64,000 nt of DNA from Pseudomonas hormoni (GCF_018502625.1 NZ_CP075566.1:2733001-2797000); one strand, 5' to 3'. Shown: positions 49,099 to 58,154, counted from the first letter of the stretch. The notes: generated by a model from the sequence alone, not told the origin. Numbers and translations are program-made.

Positions 49099-49998
49099 TT
49101 ACGGCGACGCATCCGCATCCGCAGCAATTCGTGCAATCAACCACTCCACAAACACTTGCGTGTGCGCCGTCACTTCCGGCACCACACCGTAGTAATAACG
49201 CGGTAATGGCATTCGTAAGCCGGGCAACGGGCAGATCAGGCGTCCGCTCGAGAGATGAGTGCCCAGCAAAGATGTCGGGCACAACGCGATGCCCTGTCCT
49301 TCCACGGCGGCCTCGAGCACCCGATGCATGTGATCAAACTGCCGGGTGACCCGGGTCGCCGACTGGTGTTGACCAAAGTGCATTGCCCAATTGTGCCAGT
49401 CTTCGCGGCGTGCCTTGACGGTCAGTAACGTGTGCCCGCCCAGAGAATCGAGATCTTCGATGGGCAGTTGCTCGATCAGCGACGGCGCCGCCACCAACAA
49501 CAGCTCATCTTCGAACAACGCCCGCGCCTCGATCGACGGCGCCCAGTCGTCACGGCCACGGCGAATGACGAGGTCGAACCCGTCGCGTGCTGGGTCGGGG
49601 GCCTGGGTCTGGGTAATCACCTGCAGCTGGATGTCCGGGTGCTGCGCGCTGAAATCCTCCAGCCTGGGTGTGAGCCAAAGCATGGCAAAGGATGGACGGA
49701 CATTGATCTTCACCGTCGGCAACGAAGCCTGCCGCTTGAGCGCAGCCGCGGCATGGGCGATCTGCGACAGCCCGGCATTGACCTGTTGGTAGAAGTGCTG
49801 GCCGGCCGGCGTCAACACCGACTGGCGGATGCGCCGTTCGAACAACAGCACGCCCAAGTGTTCTTCAAGCAATTTGATGTGACGGCTGACAGCACTGTGA
49901 CTGACATGCAGCTCCTCGGCCGCGAGGCTGAAGCTCTGATGACGGGCAGCCACGGCGAAGGCTCGAACGGCATTAAGCGGCGGTAGTGAGTTTATCAT
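49099..49998 (-). CDS. LysR-family regulator (GcvA-like)
   Basis: This 299-residue protein has the N-terminal LysR helix-turn-helix (LNAVRAFAVAARHQSFSLAA, HVSHSAVSRHIKLLEEHLG) and a C-terminal periplasmic-binding-like effector domain. It diverges from a LysE-family exporter gene with a 105-base gap. LysG/ArgP-type regulation of such exporters is the usual arrangement, so it probably controls that gene. The effector is unknown. Confidence 0.82.
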   Translation of the reverse strand: MINSLPPLNAVRAFAVAARHQSFSLAAEELHVSHSAVSRHIKLLEEHLGVLLFERRIRQSVLTPAGQHFYQQVNAGLSQIAHAAAALKRQASLPTVKINVRPSFAMLWLTPRLEDFSAQHPDIQLQVITQTQAPDPARDGFDLVIRRGRDDWAPSIEARALFEDELLLVAAPSLIEQLPIEDLDSLGGHTLLTVKARREDWHNWAMHFGQHQSATRVTRQFDHMHRVLEAAVEGQGIALCPTSLLGTHLSSGRLICPLPGLRMPLPRYYYGVVPEVTAHTQVFVEWLIARIAADADASP

Positions 49999-50103
49999 GC
50001 GTCTAATTTAGTCACATGTGTGCTGTAATTAAAGCGTTTGTCACGCCCTCGTCATCGCGCCAATCTGCCCGCAAGCAGCCAGCGTCATCTGACGGAGCAA
50101 GAC

Positions 50104-50712
50104 ATGAACAGCTATGGACTCTTTTTAGTTTTCGCCACCCTGACCATCTTGAGCCCGGGGCCTGGTGTGCTCCTGACTTTGTCGAACGCGGCACGCCACG
50201 GCTGGACAGGGGCCGTGCCGGGCATTTTGGGAATCGCGTTGGGGGCGTCTATCGTCGCCGCCATCAGCGCCACCAGTGTAGGCCTGCTACTCAGCGCCTC
50301 GGCCCATGCCTTTACTGCGTTGAAATACGCAGGGGCCGCCTATCTGCTGTACCTGGGTTACAAAAGCTGGCGTTCGGATCGCTTCAGCGCCTTGCTGGAA
50401 ACGCCCCCCTCAAGCCGCGGTTATCGCTTCCTTGAAGCAGCTTCGATCCAGTTTCTGAATCCCAAAGCGGTGTTTTTCTTTCTGGCGGTGTTCCCGCAAT
50501 TCATCGACGCCTCAGCGCACTTCTCTGCGCAGTTTTTCAAACTGGTCGCGTCTTATGCCGTATTGGTGATCCTGGTGCATGGCAGCTATGCCTTGCTAGC
50601 CAATGCCGCGAAAGGTTGGCTATCCAGCCCGAAGGGTTCCTGGCTGGCAGCGAAAGTTTCGGGCGTGACCTTTGCGAGTTTTGGTGTGCTCATGGCTTCG
50701 GCCAGCCGCTAA
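50104..50712 (+). CDS. LysE/RhtB-family amino-acid exporter
   Basis: The 202-residue inner-membrane protein has six helices and the family start FATLTILSPGPGVLLTLSNA, followed by GAAYLLYLGYKSW near residue 75 and FLNPKAVFFFLAVFPQF near residue 118. ATG at 50104 has GGAGC upstream. Substrates of this family include lysine, threonine, homoserine and metabolites. The 3' end overlaps the converging ArsR gene by 4 bases. Confidence 0.88.
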   Translation: MNSYGLFLVFATLTILSPGPGVLLTLSNAARHGWTGAVPGILGIALGASIVAAISATSVGLLLSASAHAFTALKYAGAAYLLYLGYKSWRSDRFSALLETPPSSRGYRFLEAASIQFLNPKAVFFFLAVFPQFIDASAHFSAQFFKLVASYAVLVILVHGSYALLANAAKGWLSSPKGSWLAAKVSGVTFASFGVLMASASR

Positions 50713-51473
50713 GGCGCTGCACCGGCGACCGCGCGGCGGCGTGGCTCGGTGGCAGAAGTGGCGGCTGTGGTTACCTGCACCGGCAGTTCAACGCCGAAAC
50801 GGCTGCTGAGTTCCTTGCGCCCCGTTACGGTCAACGTCAGCGCCCGGCTGTCCAGATCTTGAGTCACCCATTGGCGCTTGATCGCCGTTTGCAACAACGC
50901 CGCGCCCAGCGAACCGCCCAGGTGCGGCCGGCGCATGCTCCAGTCCAGACAGGGACAGGCGAATCGCCGCCGCAGGGTGTTCAGGTCCTTGACCTCAATA
51001 CCCAGTCCTTCAAACAACGCTTCGCCACTGTCGCTCAGCCGATAAGCCTGCTCATCGGTTTCCAGCAACCAGCCTTTTTCCAGCAGCCGGTCATGCAGCA
51101 GCACCGCCAGCGTACCGGCCATATGGTCATAGCACGTACGTGCAAATTGCAGACGATCCGGGGTGCGCGAGTTGAAGGTCGGCGCGGTGTTCTGGCCGAT
51201 CACCATCAATGCTTCCAGTGCCTGGGCCACGCGTTTGTCCGCGAGGCTGTAATAGCGATGGCGGCCCTGAACGTGCAGGCGCACCAGCGCCAGTTCCTTG
51301 AGTTTGGCCAGGTGCGCGCTGGCGGTGGAAGCGCTGACCTCGGCAATCGCCGCCAACTCGGTGCTGGTGCGAGCATGGCCGTCCATCAATGAACAGAGGA
51401 TTTTGGTACGGGCCGGCTCCGCAATCGCGGCGGCCACTTGAGAAACGCCGATGTCGTGTTGTTCTACGTTCAT
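50709..51473 (-). CDS. ArsR-type winged-helix regulator with extended C-terminus
   Basis: The 254-residue protein has an ArsR helix-turn-helix at residues 10-95 (PARTKILCSLMDG, TELAAIAEVSASTASAHLAK, HVQGRHRYYSLAD). A further roughly 140 residues contain FACPCLDWSMRRPHLGG near residue 170. Many ArsR proteins are only about 100 residues. The CPC stretch could bind a metal or sense redox state, which is speculative. It diverges from the P450 gene by 82 bases. Confidence 0.8.
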   Translation of the reverse strand: MNVEQHDIGVSQVAAAIAEPARTKILCSLMDGHARTSTELAAIAEVSASTASAHLAKLKELALVRLHVQGRHRYYSLADKRVAQALEALMVIGQNTAPTFNSRTPDRLQFARTCYDHMAGTLAVLLHDRLLEKGWLLETDEQAYRLSDSGEALFEGLGIEVKDLNTLRRRFACPCLDWSMRRPHLGGSLGAALLQTAIKRQWVTQDLDSRALTLTVTGRKELSSRFGVELPVQVTTAATSATEPRRRAVAGAAP

Positions 51474-51555
51474 ATTTCGTTCCCGGACGAATCAAGGGCC
51501 TTTCGGACTGGAGATAGTAGCAACACTTTTTCAACCGCGAACAAGGCTGCGACCC

Positions 51556-52668
51556 ATGGACCCGATCATCGCTGCGACTCATGTCGACCCTTATCCTTAT
51601 TACGCGCAGTTGCGCGCTCAAGGTGGGCTGGTTCTCCACGAAGGACTGAAACTGTGGGTCGCCAGCAGCGCCAAGGCTGTCGCTGCGGTGCTCGCGCATG
51701 CGGACTGTCTTGTGCGGCCGGCTCATGAGCCCGTGCCCAAGGCGATTGCCAGCGGTGTGGCCGGTAAAGTCTTCAGTCAGTTGATGCGCATGAATGAAGG
51801 CGAACGCCAGCGCTGCCCGAGGTCGGCCATTCAACCAGGGCTGGCGATGATCGACAGGGATGAGATCACTGCGCTGGTCAGCGCGCGATTGATCAGCCCG
51901 GACGCCGATGGGCTGCACAAGGCGATGTTCCGTGGCCCGGCTTGCGTGGTGGCGGCGCTGCTGGGGTTCACGCCTGCGCAGGGCCGGGTCGTCAGTGAGC
52001 TGATCGCGGATTTCGTCGCGTGCCTGTCGCCCCTCAGCGATCAGGCACAACTGGACGCAGCCCATGCGGCGGCGGAACAGTTGAGCGGCTATTTCATTGA
52101 GTTGCTGGATGACCCGGACAATCAAAGCACCCTGCTCGCCGGTATTCGCCAACGCTTTGCGGCGACATCTTCCGACAGCGATGCAATGATCGCCAATCTC
52201 ATCGGCCTGCTCTCCCAGACCTATGAAGCCACCGCCGGGCTGATCGGTAACGCGTTGTTGGCGCTGATTCGAAACCCGCAGTGGCTGAACGATTCCTTCA
52301 ACATTGACGACCTGGTGGCCGAAGCCCAGCGTTTCGATCCACCGGTGCAGAACACCCGCCGGTTCGTCGCCGCACCCTGTGAAATCGATGGTGTGAGCCT
52401 GCAGCCCGGCGATGTGATTCTGGTGTTGCTGGCCTCAGCCAATCGTGACCCGCAGCTCAATGACCGGCCTGACACGTTCATGTTCGAACGTCCGCAGCGG
52501 CGCAGTTTCACCTTTGGTGCAGGGCGTCATCAATGTCCGGGCCAGACGCTCGCCATGAGCATCGCCAGCGCCACGTTGACCCAGATTCTGGCGTTGAAAC
52601 CCGCACTGGACCGATTGACCTGGCACTACCGCCCTTCCCTCAACGGCCGGATCCCGTTGTTCTCATAA
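51556..52668 (+). CDS. Cytochrome P450
   Basis: The 370-residue heme monooxygenase has the Cys-ligand motif FGAGRHQCPGQTLA near residue 318, the ExxR helix as EAQRFDPP near residue 259 and an I-helix YEATAG near residue 224. It lacks the usual acid-Thr (AGxD/ET) pair there. It is shorter than the common 390-420 residues, mostly at the N-terminus. The ATG at 51556 follows CAAGG. The substrate cannot be predicted. A pyridoxal enzyme gene follows on the same strand. Confidence 0.85.
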   Translation: MDPIIAATHVDPYPYYAQLRAQGGLVLHEGLKLWVASSAKAVAAVLAHADCLVRPAHEPVPKAIASGVAGKVFSQLMRMNEGERQRCPRSAIQPGLAMIDRDEITALVSARLISPDADGLHKAMFRGPACVVAALLGFTPAQGRVVSELIADFVACLSPLSDQAQLDAAHAAAEQLSGYFIELLDDPDNQSTLLAGIRQRFAATSSDSDAMIANLIGLLSQTYEATAGLIGNALLALIRNPQWLNDSFNIDDLVAEAQRFDPPVQNTRRFVAAPCEIDGVSLQPGDVILVLLASANRDPQLNDRPDTFMFERPQRRSFTFGAGRHQCPGQTLAMSIASATLTQILALKPALDRLTWHYRPSLNGRIPLFS

Positions 52669-52779
52669 AGGGCACTCTATTAGTTACATGGCGTTAAAGG
52701 TGAAATGACTGGTGAAGCGTTTATCACGAAGGACTTTCTCCATAGAGTCAGGATGATAACAGTCAGCGAGGCGCCATCG

Positions 52780-53811
52780 ATGCAAACCCAACTGGACAAG
52801 TCCCTGAGTGCTTTTGCGCGAGCAGACCTCCTGCAAGGCCCAACGCCCATTCAGCGCGCCGAACGTCTCGAACAGCTGTTGGGCCTGCAGCCCCGGGGTA
52901 TCCGCCTGTTTCTCAAGCGCGACGATCATATGTTGCTGGGCGGTGGCGGCAATAAACTGCGCAAACTCGAATTCCACATCGGCGCAGCGCAACAGGCCGG
53001 CATTGATACGATCATTACCGTGGGCGGCGTTCAGTCAAATCATGCGCGACTGACCGCGGCGGTCTGCGCGCGTCTGGGCCTCGACTGCGAATTGATCCTG
53101 ACGCGCTCGGTGCCCAAATCCGAGGTGGATTACGAACTCAACGGCAACGTGCTGCTCGACCAATTGTTTGGCGCACAGCTGCAAGTGCTTGCTGCAGGCA
53201 CCGACTCACTCGCACGGGCCGAGACTCGGGCGGCGCAACTTCGGGAATCGGGGCGCAAGGTGCTGGTGATTTCCATGGGCGGCTCAACCCCCTTGGGCAG
53301 TCTCGGTTATGCGCGTTGCGCGGCGGAAATCGCGGAGCAGGAGACGGCGCTCGGCCTCACCTTCCATCAGGTCGTGGTACCCAACGGCAGCGCCGGCACC
53401 CATGCCGGGCTCGCGACCGGTTTCCAGTTGCTCGGCCGAGGCACATCGGTCGTCAAGTCTTACTCGGTATTATCGGATCGCGACTCGTCAGCGACCCGAA
53501 CCCTGAAACTGACCCAGGACACCTTGGCGTTACTGGGCAGCAACGCCATCGTACGGCCTGAGGCAATCGTGATTGACGGCAGTCAGTTGGGCGAGGGTTA
53601 CGGCCTGCCGACCCAGGCCATGCAAGATGCCGTACGCCTGATGGCTCGCGCGGAAGGTCTGCTGATCGACCCGGTGTACTCCGGCAAAGCGTTTGCCGGC
53701 CTGGTGGCCGATCTGAAGCAAGGTCGTTTCCGTGACGGCGACAACGTGCTGTTCGTGATGACCGGCGGGACGCCTGGGCTGTATGCCTATCGGGAGACGT
53801 TTCAGGGTTAG
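52780..53811 (+). CDS. D-cysteine desulfhydrase / ACC deaminase-family PLP enzyme
   Basis: The 343-residue fold-type-II PLP protein has the lysine in LGGGGNKLRKLEFH near residue 56, TVGGVQSNHARLTAA near residue 85 and the phosphate-binding VVPNGSAGTHAGLATG near residue 203. D-cysteine desulfhydrase and 1-aminocyclopropane-1-carboxylate deaminase share these features and cannot be told apart by eye. ATG at 52780 was chosen over two upstream starts because a purine-rich GCGAGGCG precedes it. Confidence 0.85.
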   Translation: MQTQLDKSLSAFARADLLQGPTPIQRAERLEQLLGLQPRGIRLFLKRDDHMLLGGGGNKLRKLEFHIGAAQQAGIDTIITVGGVQSNHARLTAAVCARLGLDCELILTRSVPKSEVDYELNGNVLLDQLFGAQLQVLAAGTDSLARAETRAAQLRESGRKVLVISMGGSTPLGSLGYARCAAEIAEQETALGLTFHQVVVPNGSAGTHAGLATGFQLLGRGTSVVKSYSVLSDRDSSATRTLKLTQDTLALLGSNAIVRPEAIVIDGSQLGEGYGLPTQAMQDAVRLMARAEGLLIDPVYSGKAFAGLVADLKQGRFRDGDNVLFVMTGGTPGLYAYRETFQG

Positions 53812-53842
53812 CGCATGCCAGGTTGACCGCGTTATCGTTCAT

Positions 53843-53917
53843 CGCCATAGGCAAGATGCGCCCGCCCCAGCAACTTGCGCTTGCCGCCGACCTGCATGCC
53901 CATGATGCCCTGATCGC
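53843..53917 (-). pseudogene. Remnant of an FKBP-type PPIase gene
   Basis: These 75 bases match 56690-56764 of the intact fkbp gene at about 69 positions. In the same strand they read DQGIMGMQVGGKRKLLGRAH then LAYGDER-stop. Only the middle of the gene survives. It marks the left side of the toxin cassette, whose right side is the intact gene. Confidence 0.8.
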
Positions 53918-53937
53918 AAGTATTTCATATCTAGGCT

Positions 53938-54696
53938 TTAGCGTTTGCCGCGTTGGAATAGTGACAGCATAACGAAATCAGGGCGCAGGACGTAAGCTCG
54001 GCCCTTGGCAGTCAACGTAACGTACCGCTGACCGTTGTAGTATTCAAAGGCGATCAACTTCATCGCCTCCAGTACATCCATCGCCCCATCTGCCTCCAAA
54101 AGAGTAAGGCCAATGTGCGCCGGAAAATCCCTCGTGGAACAGTTCTCGCCTTCGTTGTCGTAGGCCGCGATAGCTGCAATGACGTTGTCTTGATCTTTAG
54201 TCAGAGGCGGCGATTCTGGAGCTTTCAGCTCTGAAATCTTCACGTAGGTGGCCTTCAATTCCAAATCGGTGGCCTCCAAGCTCTTGCGGGTAGCGTTCAG
54301 TTCCAGCTTGGCATCGTCCAACTCTGCACTAACCGTTTTCAGCCTTGCAATAACCTCTCTCGCTTTCGCGAATGCCTTGTCCTGCTCCGCCTTAGCAGCC
54401 CGTATTTCTAGACGTGAGTACAAAAGTGTCCCAACCCCAAATGCCCCCAGTACTCCTGCACTGACGGTCACAACAAGAAACTCCCATACATAAATTGGCG
54501 CTGTCAGGTTTAACCAATCGCCCACGCCACGCATCAAGCTCCACAATCCTGCCATTGCCGGGCTGAAAACTGATACGTCGTAATGACTTTCCACTAGCTT
54601 TGTAACGGGAACCCCTAAACCGGGGACCAGTATCGCCGCTGCTATTCCTTTGACCCATTTGAATTTAGATTTCTGCTTCGCATCGTCCTGCTGCAT
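53938..54696 (-). CDS. Membrane-anchored coiled-coil protein of unknown function
   Basis: This roughly 252-residue protein has one hydrophobic helix near residues 16-30 (KGIAAAILVPGLGVPV) and a second near 66-88 (FLVVTVSAGVLGAFGVG). A long charged coiled coil (about residues 95-160) follows, and then an alpha/beta C-terminus that looks like a winged helix (LTLLEADGAMDVLEAMKLIA, VTLTAKGRAYVLRP). I do not recognise the family. It is transcribed away from the toxin gene inside the low-GC cassette. The start could be GTG at 54714. Confidence 0.65.
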   Translation of the reverse strand: MQQDDAKQKSKFKWVKGIAAAILVPGLGVPVTKLVESHYDVSVFSPAMAGLWSLMRGVGDWLNLTAPIYVWEFLVVTVSAGVLGAFGVGTLLYSRLEIRAAKAEQDKAFAKAREVIARLKTVSAELDDAKLELNATRKSLEATDLELKATYVKISELKAPESPPLTKDQDNVIAAIAAYDNEGENCSTRDFPAHIGLTLLEADGAMDVLEAMKLIAFEYYNGQRYVTLTAKGRAYVLRPDFVMLSLFQRGKR

Positions 54697-54929
54697 TTCT
54701 TCACCCGTACCCACCCGATTTCGCGGATGTTAGCAGAGTCATTCGTCTGGAATCGAACTGTGGGTGTAACTACCTAGGGGAAGCCCTTTGAGGGATAACT
54801 TCACATTAAACACTGTCTGTACAGCTTCGACGACACTTCGATGCTCGATCTTCAGAACCGTCCTACATCAATAAAATACCGTTTGATATAGCGTCCGCAT
54901 CGCTTTCAAAAAATGAAACAAGGACGCTC

Positions 54930-56171
54930 ATGGCTCGCAAAACAGACATACCGAGGGTTCAAAACCCACCTTCAGGCGACGGACACCGCGTCACCAGCCG
55001 CTACATGACTGCTACAGAACTAGCAGAGCGCGACGCCAGACAAAAAACTTATGATGATATGTTGTCCCGACAACAGGCATATGAAGACCGCTTCATAAGA
55101 CGGTCTCAACAAAAGGGCCAGCCCAGTTCCAAGGGGTGTGTGTTCGCGAAAAGCTGCAACCTTCCCGACGGCGTAATCAACCACGACAACCCAGCAGGGT
55201 TTGTCCCTGTGGAGAGGCTGGCCGATTACGGAAAACTCTCCCTGCTGGGCGGGCGCGAAAGGGACACAGAGGGAAACATCCCTCTAAAAAAAATAAGTGG
55301 CAGTACATTACCTGCTGCACTGGGAACACTTCTCCTAGGCGGGGTTGGTGCCGCTAGCACCGGGACAAGTGCTGCTGGTGGAGCAGCTGTAGTTACGGGA
55401 GGCGTTGCTGTTAGTGCATTGACTGGGGTGGTGGCACTGCTTTGGCCCTCAAGTCTGGGGGACAGTTCCCTTTACACAGAAGAACAGCTCAAGTCGCTTG
55501 ACGAAGGCCGGACACGTGTCCGACTGCATCTCGAACAACAGGCCGATGGCACCTTAAAGGGATACGGATACAACACCCAGAAGCGTAGCGATTGGGAAAT
55601 GATTCCTGTAGTGCAATTCTTAGCTCAAGGCACTCAACAAGTAGCTGACTTCGGCAATGGGACAACACTGATATGGACTCCAGCCGTTGATCCGTCCGGC
55701 ACTTCGGGAATCCCACCTTTAGAAGGTGCCCCACAAGCCCCGCACATTTGGATTTATCCGCCTACTGAACAGGCAGATAACATCATCGTCAACCCGATCT
55801 ATCCTCCCGAGTACAAAGACTTCATCCTTGTATTTCCTGCCGATTCCGGTATCAAACCTCTTTATATTGTCTTGAGTCTGGAGTTCGATGCGGCTAGTTA
55901 CCATGGCAAGACGGATACTCCAGTCAAAAGTAAGGGCCCCACGAATGGACAAGAAGCGCTGGAGAACTCAGTTCAGGTGAAACCTACATCCCCACGCAGG
56001 ATTGGCGTCGATCCGGACACAAATGAGTTTGTTGTCTTTGACCGTACGGGAGGAGATGTTTATCACGGCCACGTCAGGCCATGGGATAAACTCCACCAAG
56101 ATATGAAAAATGCTCTGATCAAAGCTAAGAAAGCAGACAACAAGGGCAATATTCTGGGGAAAAACAAGTGA
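54930..56171 (+). CDS. S-type-pyocin-domain bacteriocin or secreted toxin
   Basis: The 413-residue modular toxin begins with a disordered opening (MARKTDIPRVQNPPSGDGHR). A conserved CVFAKSCNLPDG region, a Gly/Ala-rich hydrophobic hairpin (about residues 128-170, TLLLGGVGAASTG) and a beta-rich Pyocin_S-like translocation domain (about 175-320) follow. The last roughly 70 residues are a separate small toxin module with RRIGVDPDTNEFVVFD and YHGHVRPWDKLHQDMKNAL. That module is probably a nuclease with His and Arg as candidate catalytic residues. Receptor-binding N-terminal domains of long pyocins are absent. AAGGACGC precedes the ATG. Confidence 0.8.
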   Translation: MARKTDIPRVQNPPSGDGHRVTSRYMTATELAERDARQKTYDDMLSRQQAYEDRFIRRSQQKGQPSSKGCVFAKSCNLPDGVINHDNPAGFVPVERLADYGKLSLLGGRERDTEGNIPLKKISGSTLPAALGTLLLGGVGAASTGTSAAGGAAVVTGGVAVSALTGVVALLWPSSLGDSSLYTEEQLKSLDEGRTRVRLHLEQQADGTLKGYGYNTQKRSDWEMIPVVQFLAQGTQQVADFGNGTTLIWTPAVDPSGTSGIPPLEGAPQAPHIWIYPPTEQADNIIVNPIYPPEYKDFILVFPADSGIKPLYIVLSLEFDAASYHGKTDTPVKSKGPTNGQEALENSVQVKPTSPRRIGVDPDTNEFVVFDRTGGDVYHGHVRPWDKLHQDMKNALIKAKKADNKGNILGKNK

Positions 56172-56503
56172 GCCTTCACTATCAAGATCCATCAATGAGC
56201 CACGATGAAGCAACGAAGCTCCTTGCCAGCGACGTAAATGCAAATGTTATTGCGGCATTGGTTTCCATTGGTCTGAATGAAGGAGACAGAATCTGGGCTC
56301 AGAACACTTGCCTTAAGTACCTTGCGAGTGAGGCCGAATCGGTTGCAGCGTCCGCTGTCACCGCACTCGGCCATTTAGCCCGCAGGCATGGCAAGCTAGA
56401 TAGGGAACCGGTATTTCTAGCACTCGAAAACGTCAAGAACAAATTTCCCGCCCTGGAAGGCATCGTTGCGGACACCCTCGACGATATCGACACATTCACC
56501 TGA
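56168..56503 (+). CDS. Putative immunity protein for the adjacent toxin
   Basis: This 111-residue acidic all-helical protein has HEAT-like repeats (NANVIAALVSIGLNEGDRIW, ASAVTALGHLARRHGKLDRE). Its GTG start at 56168 overlaps the toxin stop (GTGA), exactly where an immunity gene is expected. No toxin-specific immunity family can be named. An ATG at 56195 is a weaker alternative. Confidence 0.7.
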   Translation: MSLHYQDPSMSHDEATKLLASDVNANVIAALVSIGLNEGDRIWAQNTCLKYLASEAESVAASAVTALGHLARRHGKLDREPVFLALENVKNKFPALEGIVADTLDDIDTFT

Positions 56504-56544
56504 GACGCCAATAGAAAGAAACGCCGCGGGCTCAATCAACAAAC

Positions 56545-56588
56545 CGACAAAAACGGCCTATTGCAAACAGAGAGTGCAGTTTTTGTCG
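56545..56588. repeat. 10-bp perfect inverted repeat at the right end of the cassette
   Basis: CGACAAAAAC at 56545-56554 and GTTTTTGTCG at 56579-56588 are 24 bases apart. They lie between the immunity gene and the converging fkbp gene, and may be a bidirectional terminator. Confidence 0.6.
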
Positions 56589-56606
56589 TTAAAGCTCGCA
56601 CGATAA

Positions 56607-56945
56607 TCAATCATCCCGCGTCAGCACTTCCAGCAATTCAATCTCGAAAATCAGGTTCGAATTCGGCGTGATCTTGCCCATGGTGCGCTCGCCATAGGCC
56701 AGATGCGCCGGCACCAGCAACTTGCGCTTGCCGCCGACCTGCATCCCCATGATCCCCTGATCCCAGCCCTTGATAACCCTCCCGGTGCCAATCACACACT
56801 GGAAAGGCTTGCCTCGGCTGTAGGAAGAATCGAATTCGGTGCCGTCTTCCAGCCAGCCGCGATACTGGGTGGTGATCAGGGCACCTTTGACGGCGGCTTT
56901 GCCGTCGCCCGGCTCGATATCGATGATTTGCAGTTCGTCGTTCAT
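56607..56945 (-). CDS. FKBP-type peptidyl-prolyl cis-trans isomerase
   Basis: The 112-residue single-domain FKBP has GALITTQYRGWLEDGTEFDS, FQCVIGTGRVIKGWDQGI and VPAHLAYGERTMGKI, the binding-pocket residues. It has no signal peptide, so it is cytoplasmic. It is the intact form of the remnant at 53.8 kb. Confidence 0.93.
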   Translation of the reverse strand: MNDELQIIDIEPGDGKAAVKGALITTQYRGWLEDGTEFDSSYSRGKPFQCVIGTGRVIKGWDQGIMGMQVGGKRKLLVPAHLAYGERTMGKITPNSNLIFEIELLEVLTRDD

Positions 56946-57089
56946 GTTTCTACTCGTTTACGGTCGCCCGGGTCCGGGGCGCGGACGGAGGTTTTCGCAG
57001 AATTCGGCGCCGAAGGCAATCCGTGGAACCGAAGCCCTTGGTGCCCGCTCACATGAGTATCGACCTCGAGCTCAGTAAAGGACGCTCTG

Positions 57090-58154
57090 ATGACCGATCC
57101 ACGACCATTGCGCAGTTTCATTCCGCCCTACATTCTCAACCGAATCATCGCCCACGGTTCCGAGCGTCAGCGCTCCAGCGCGATGGTCACGCTGACGCAC
57201 GTGCGCACCCTTCGGCACACGTCGGGCTCACCGGTGCCTTCTGCGGCGGCGGCGATCCTGCCCACCCCGGTTCAACCCGGTCAGGTCCAGCGCAGCATTC
57301 ATGATGCGCAAGGCAAACTGCTTCTGCCGGGAATGCCCGCACGCCTTGAAGGCCAGCCTGCGACGGGCGATCCCGCAGTTGATGAGGCGTACGATGCAAT
57401 GGGCGCCAGTCATGATTTTTTCTGGAAGGTGCTGGGGCGTGACTCCATCGACAATCAGGGTTTTGCGCTGATTGGCAGTGTGCATTACGGCCAGGATTAC
57501 GAAAACGCATTCTGGAACGGCGGGCAAATGGTCTTCGGGGACGGCGACGGCGAGATCTTCGAGCGCTTCACCCGCTCGCTGGATGTGATCGGGCACGAAC
57601 TGACCCACGGCGTCATCGAAAGCGAAGCCGGCCTGGTCTACGCCAACCAGTCCGGGGCATTGAATGAGTCGATATCGGATGTTTTCGGGGTGCTGATCAA
57701 GCAACGTGTGCTGGGTCAGACGGCTGCAGAGGCGGACTGGCTGATCGGCGCCGACTTGCTGACGCCTCGCATCAAGGGCGTCGGCTTGCGCTCGATGGCT
57801 CATCCAGGCAAGGCTTACGACGACCCGCTGCTCGGCAAGGACCCGCAACCGGACCACATGCGCAAGTTCGTCATCACCCAGGAAGACAATGGCGGCGTGC
57901 ACATCAATTCCGGTATTCCCAACCGGGCGTTTTATCTGTTGGCGCAAGCCCTGGGCGGCTTTGCCTGGGACAAGGCCGGGCGCATCTGGTACGACACGCT
58001 GTGCGACAAACGTTTGGACAGTGAAGCGTCATTCGAGCAATTCGCGCAACTGACCGTTGCCCACGCTCGCAACCGTTTCGGCACCGACGAAGCCCGAGCG
58101 GTAAAGCACGGGTGGGCCGAGGTGGGTGTCAAATCGAGTCAGGAGGGTTCATGA
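57090..58154 (+). CDS. M4 metallopeptidase, protealysin type
   Basis: This 354-residue thermolysin-family zinc protease carries HELTH near residue 170, the third zinc ligand Glu in GALNESISDVFG near residue 190, and the proton-donor His in DNGGVHINSGIPN near residue 267. The N-terminal roughly 55 residues (RSFIPPYILNRII) are the short protealysin propeptide. There is no signal peptide, as in protealysins. Its stop overlaps the inhibitor gene by ATGA. Confidence 0.92.
   Translation: MTDPRPLRSFIPPYILNRIIAHGSERQRSSAMVTLTHVRTLRHTSGSPVPSAAAAILPTPVQPGQVQRSIHDAQGKLLLPGMPARLEGQPATGDPAVDEAYDAMGASHDFFWKVLGRDSIDNQGFALIGSVHYGQDYENAFWNGGQMVFGDGDGEIFERFTRSLDVIGHELTHGVIESEAGLVYANQSGALNESISDVFGVLIKQRVLGQTAAEADWLIGADLLTPRIKGVGLRSMAHPGKAYDDPLLGKDPQPDHMRKFVITQEDNGGVHINSGIPNRAFYLLAQALGGFAWDKAGRIWYDTLCDKRLDSEASFEQFAQLTVAHARNRFGTDEARAVKHGWAEVGVKSSQEGS

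Noticed and set aside
53820..53937. A complete second fkbp gene at the left cassette edge
   Set aside because: Only 75 bases match and a stop follows after about 28 codons. It is a relic.
54811..54822. Possible LexA box before the toxin gene (CTGTCTGTACAG)
   Set aside because: The CTG and CAG are 6 bases apart instead of 10. It is not an SOS box by consensus.
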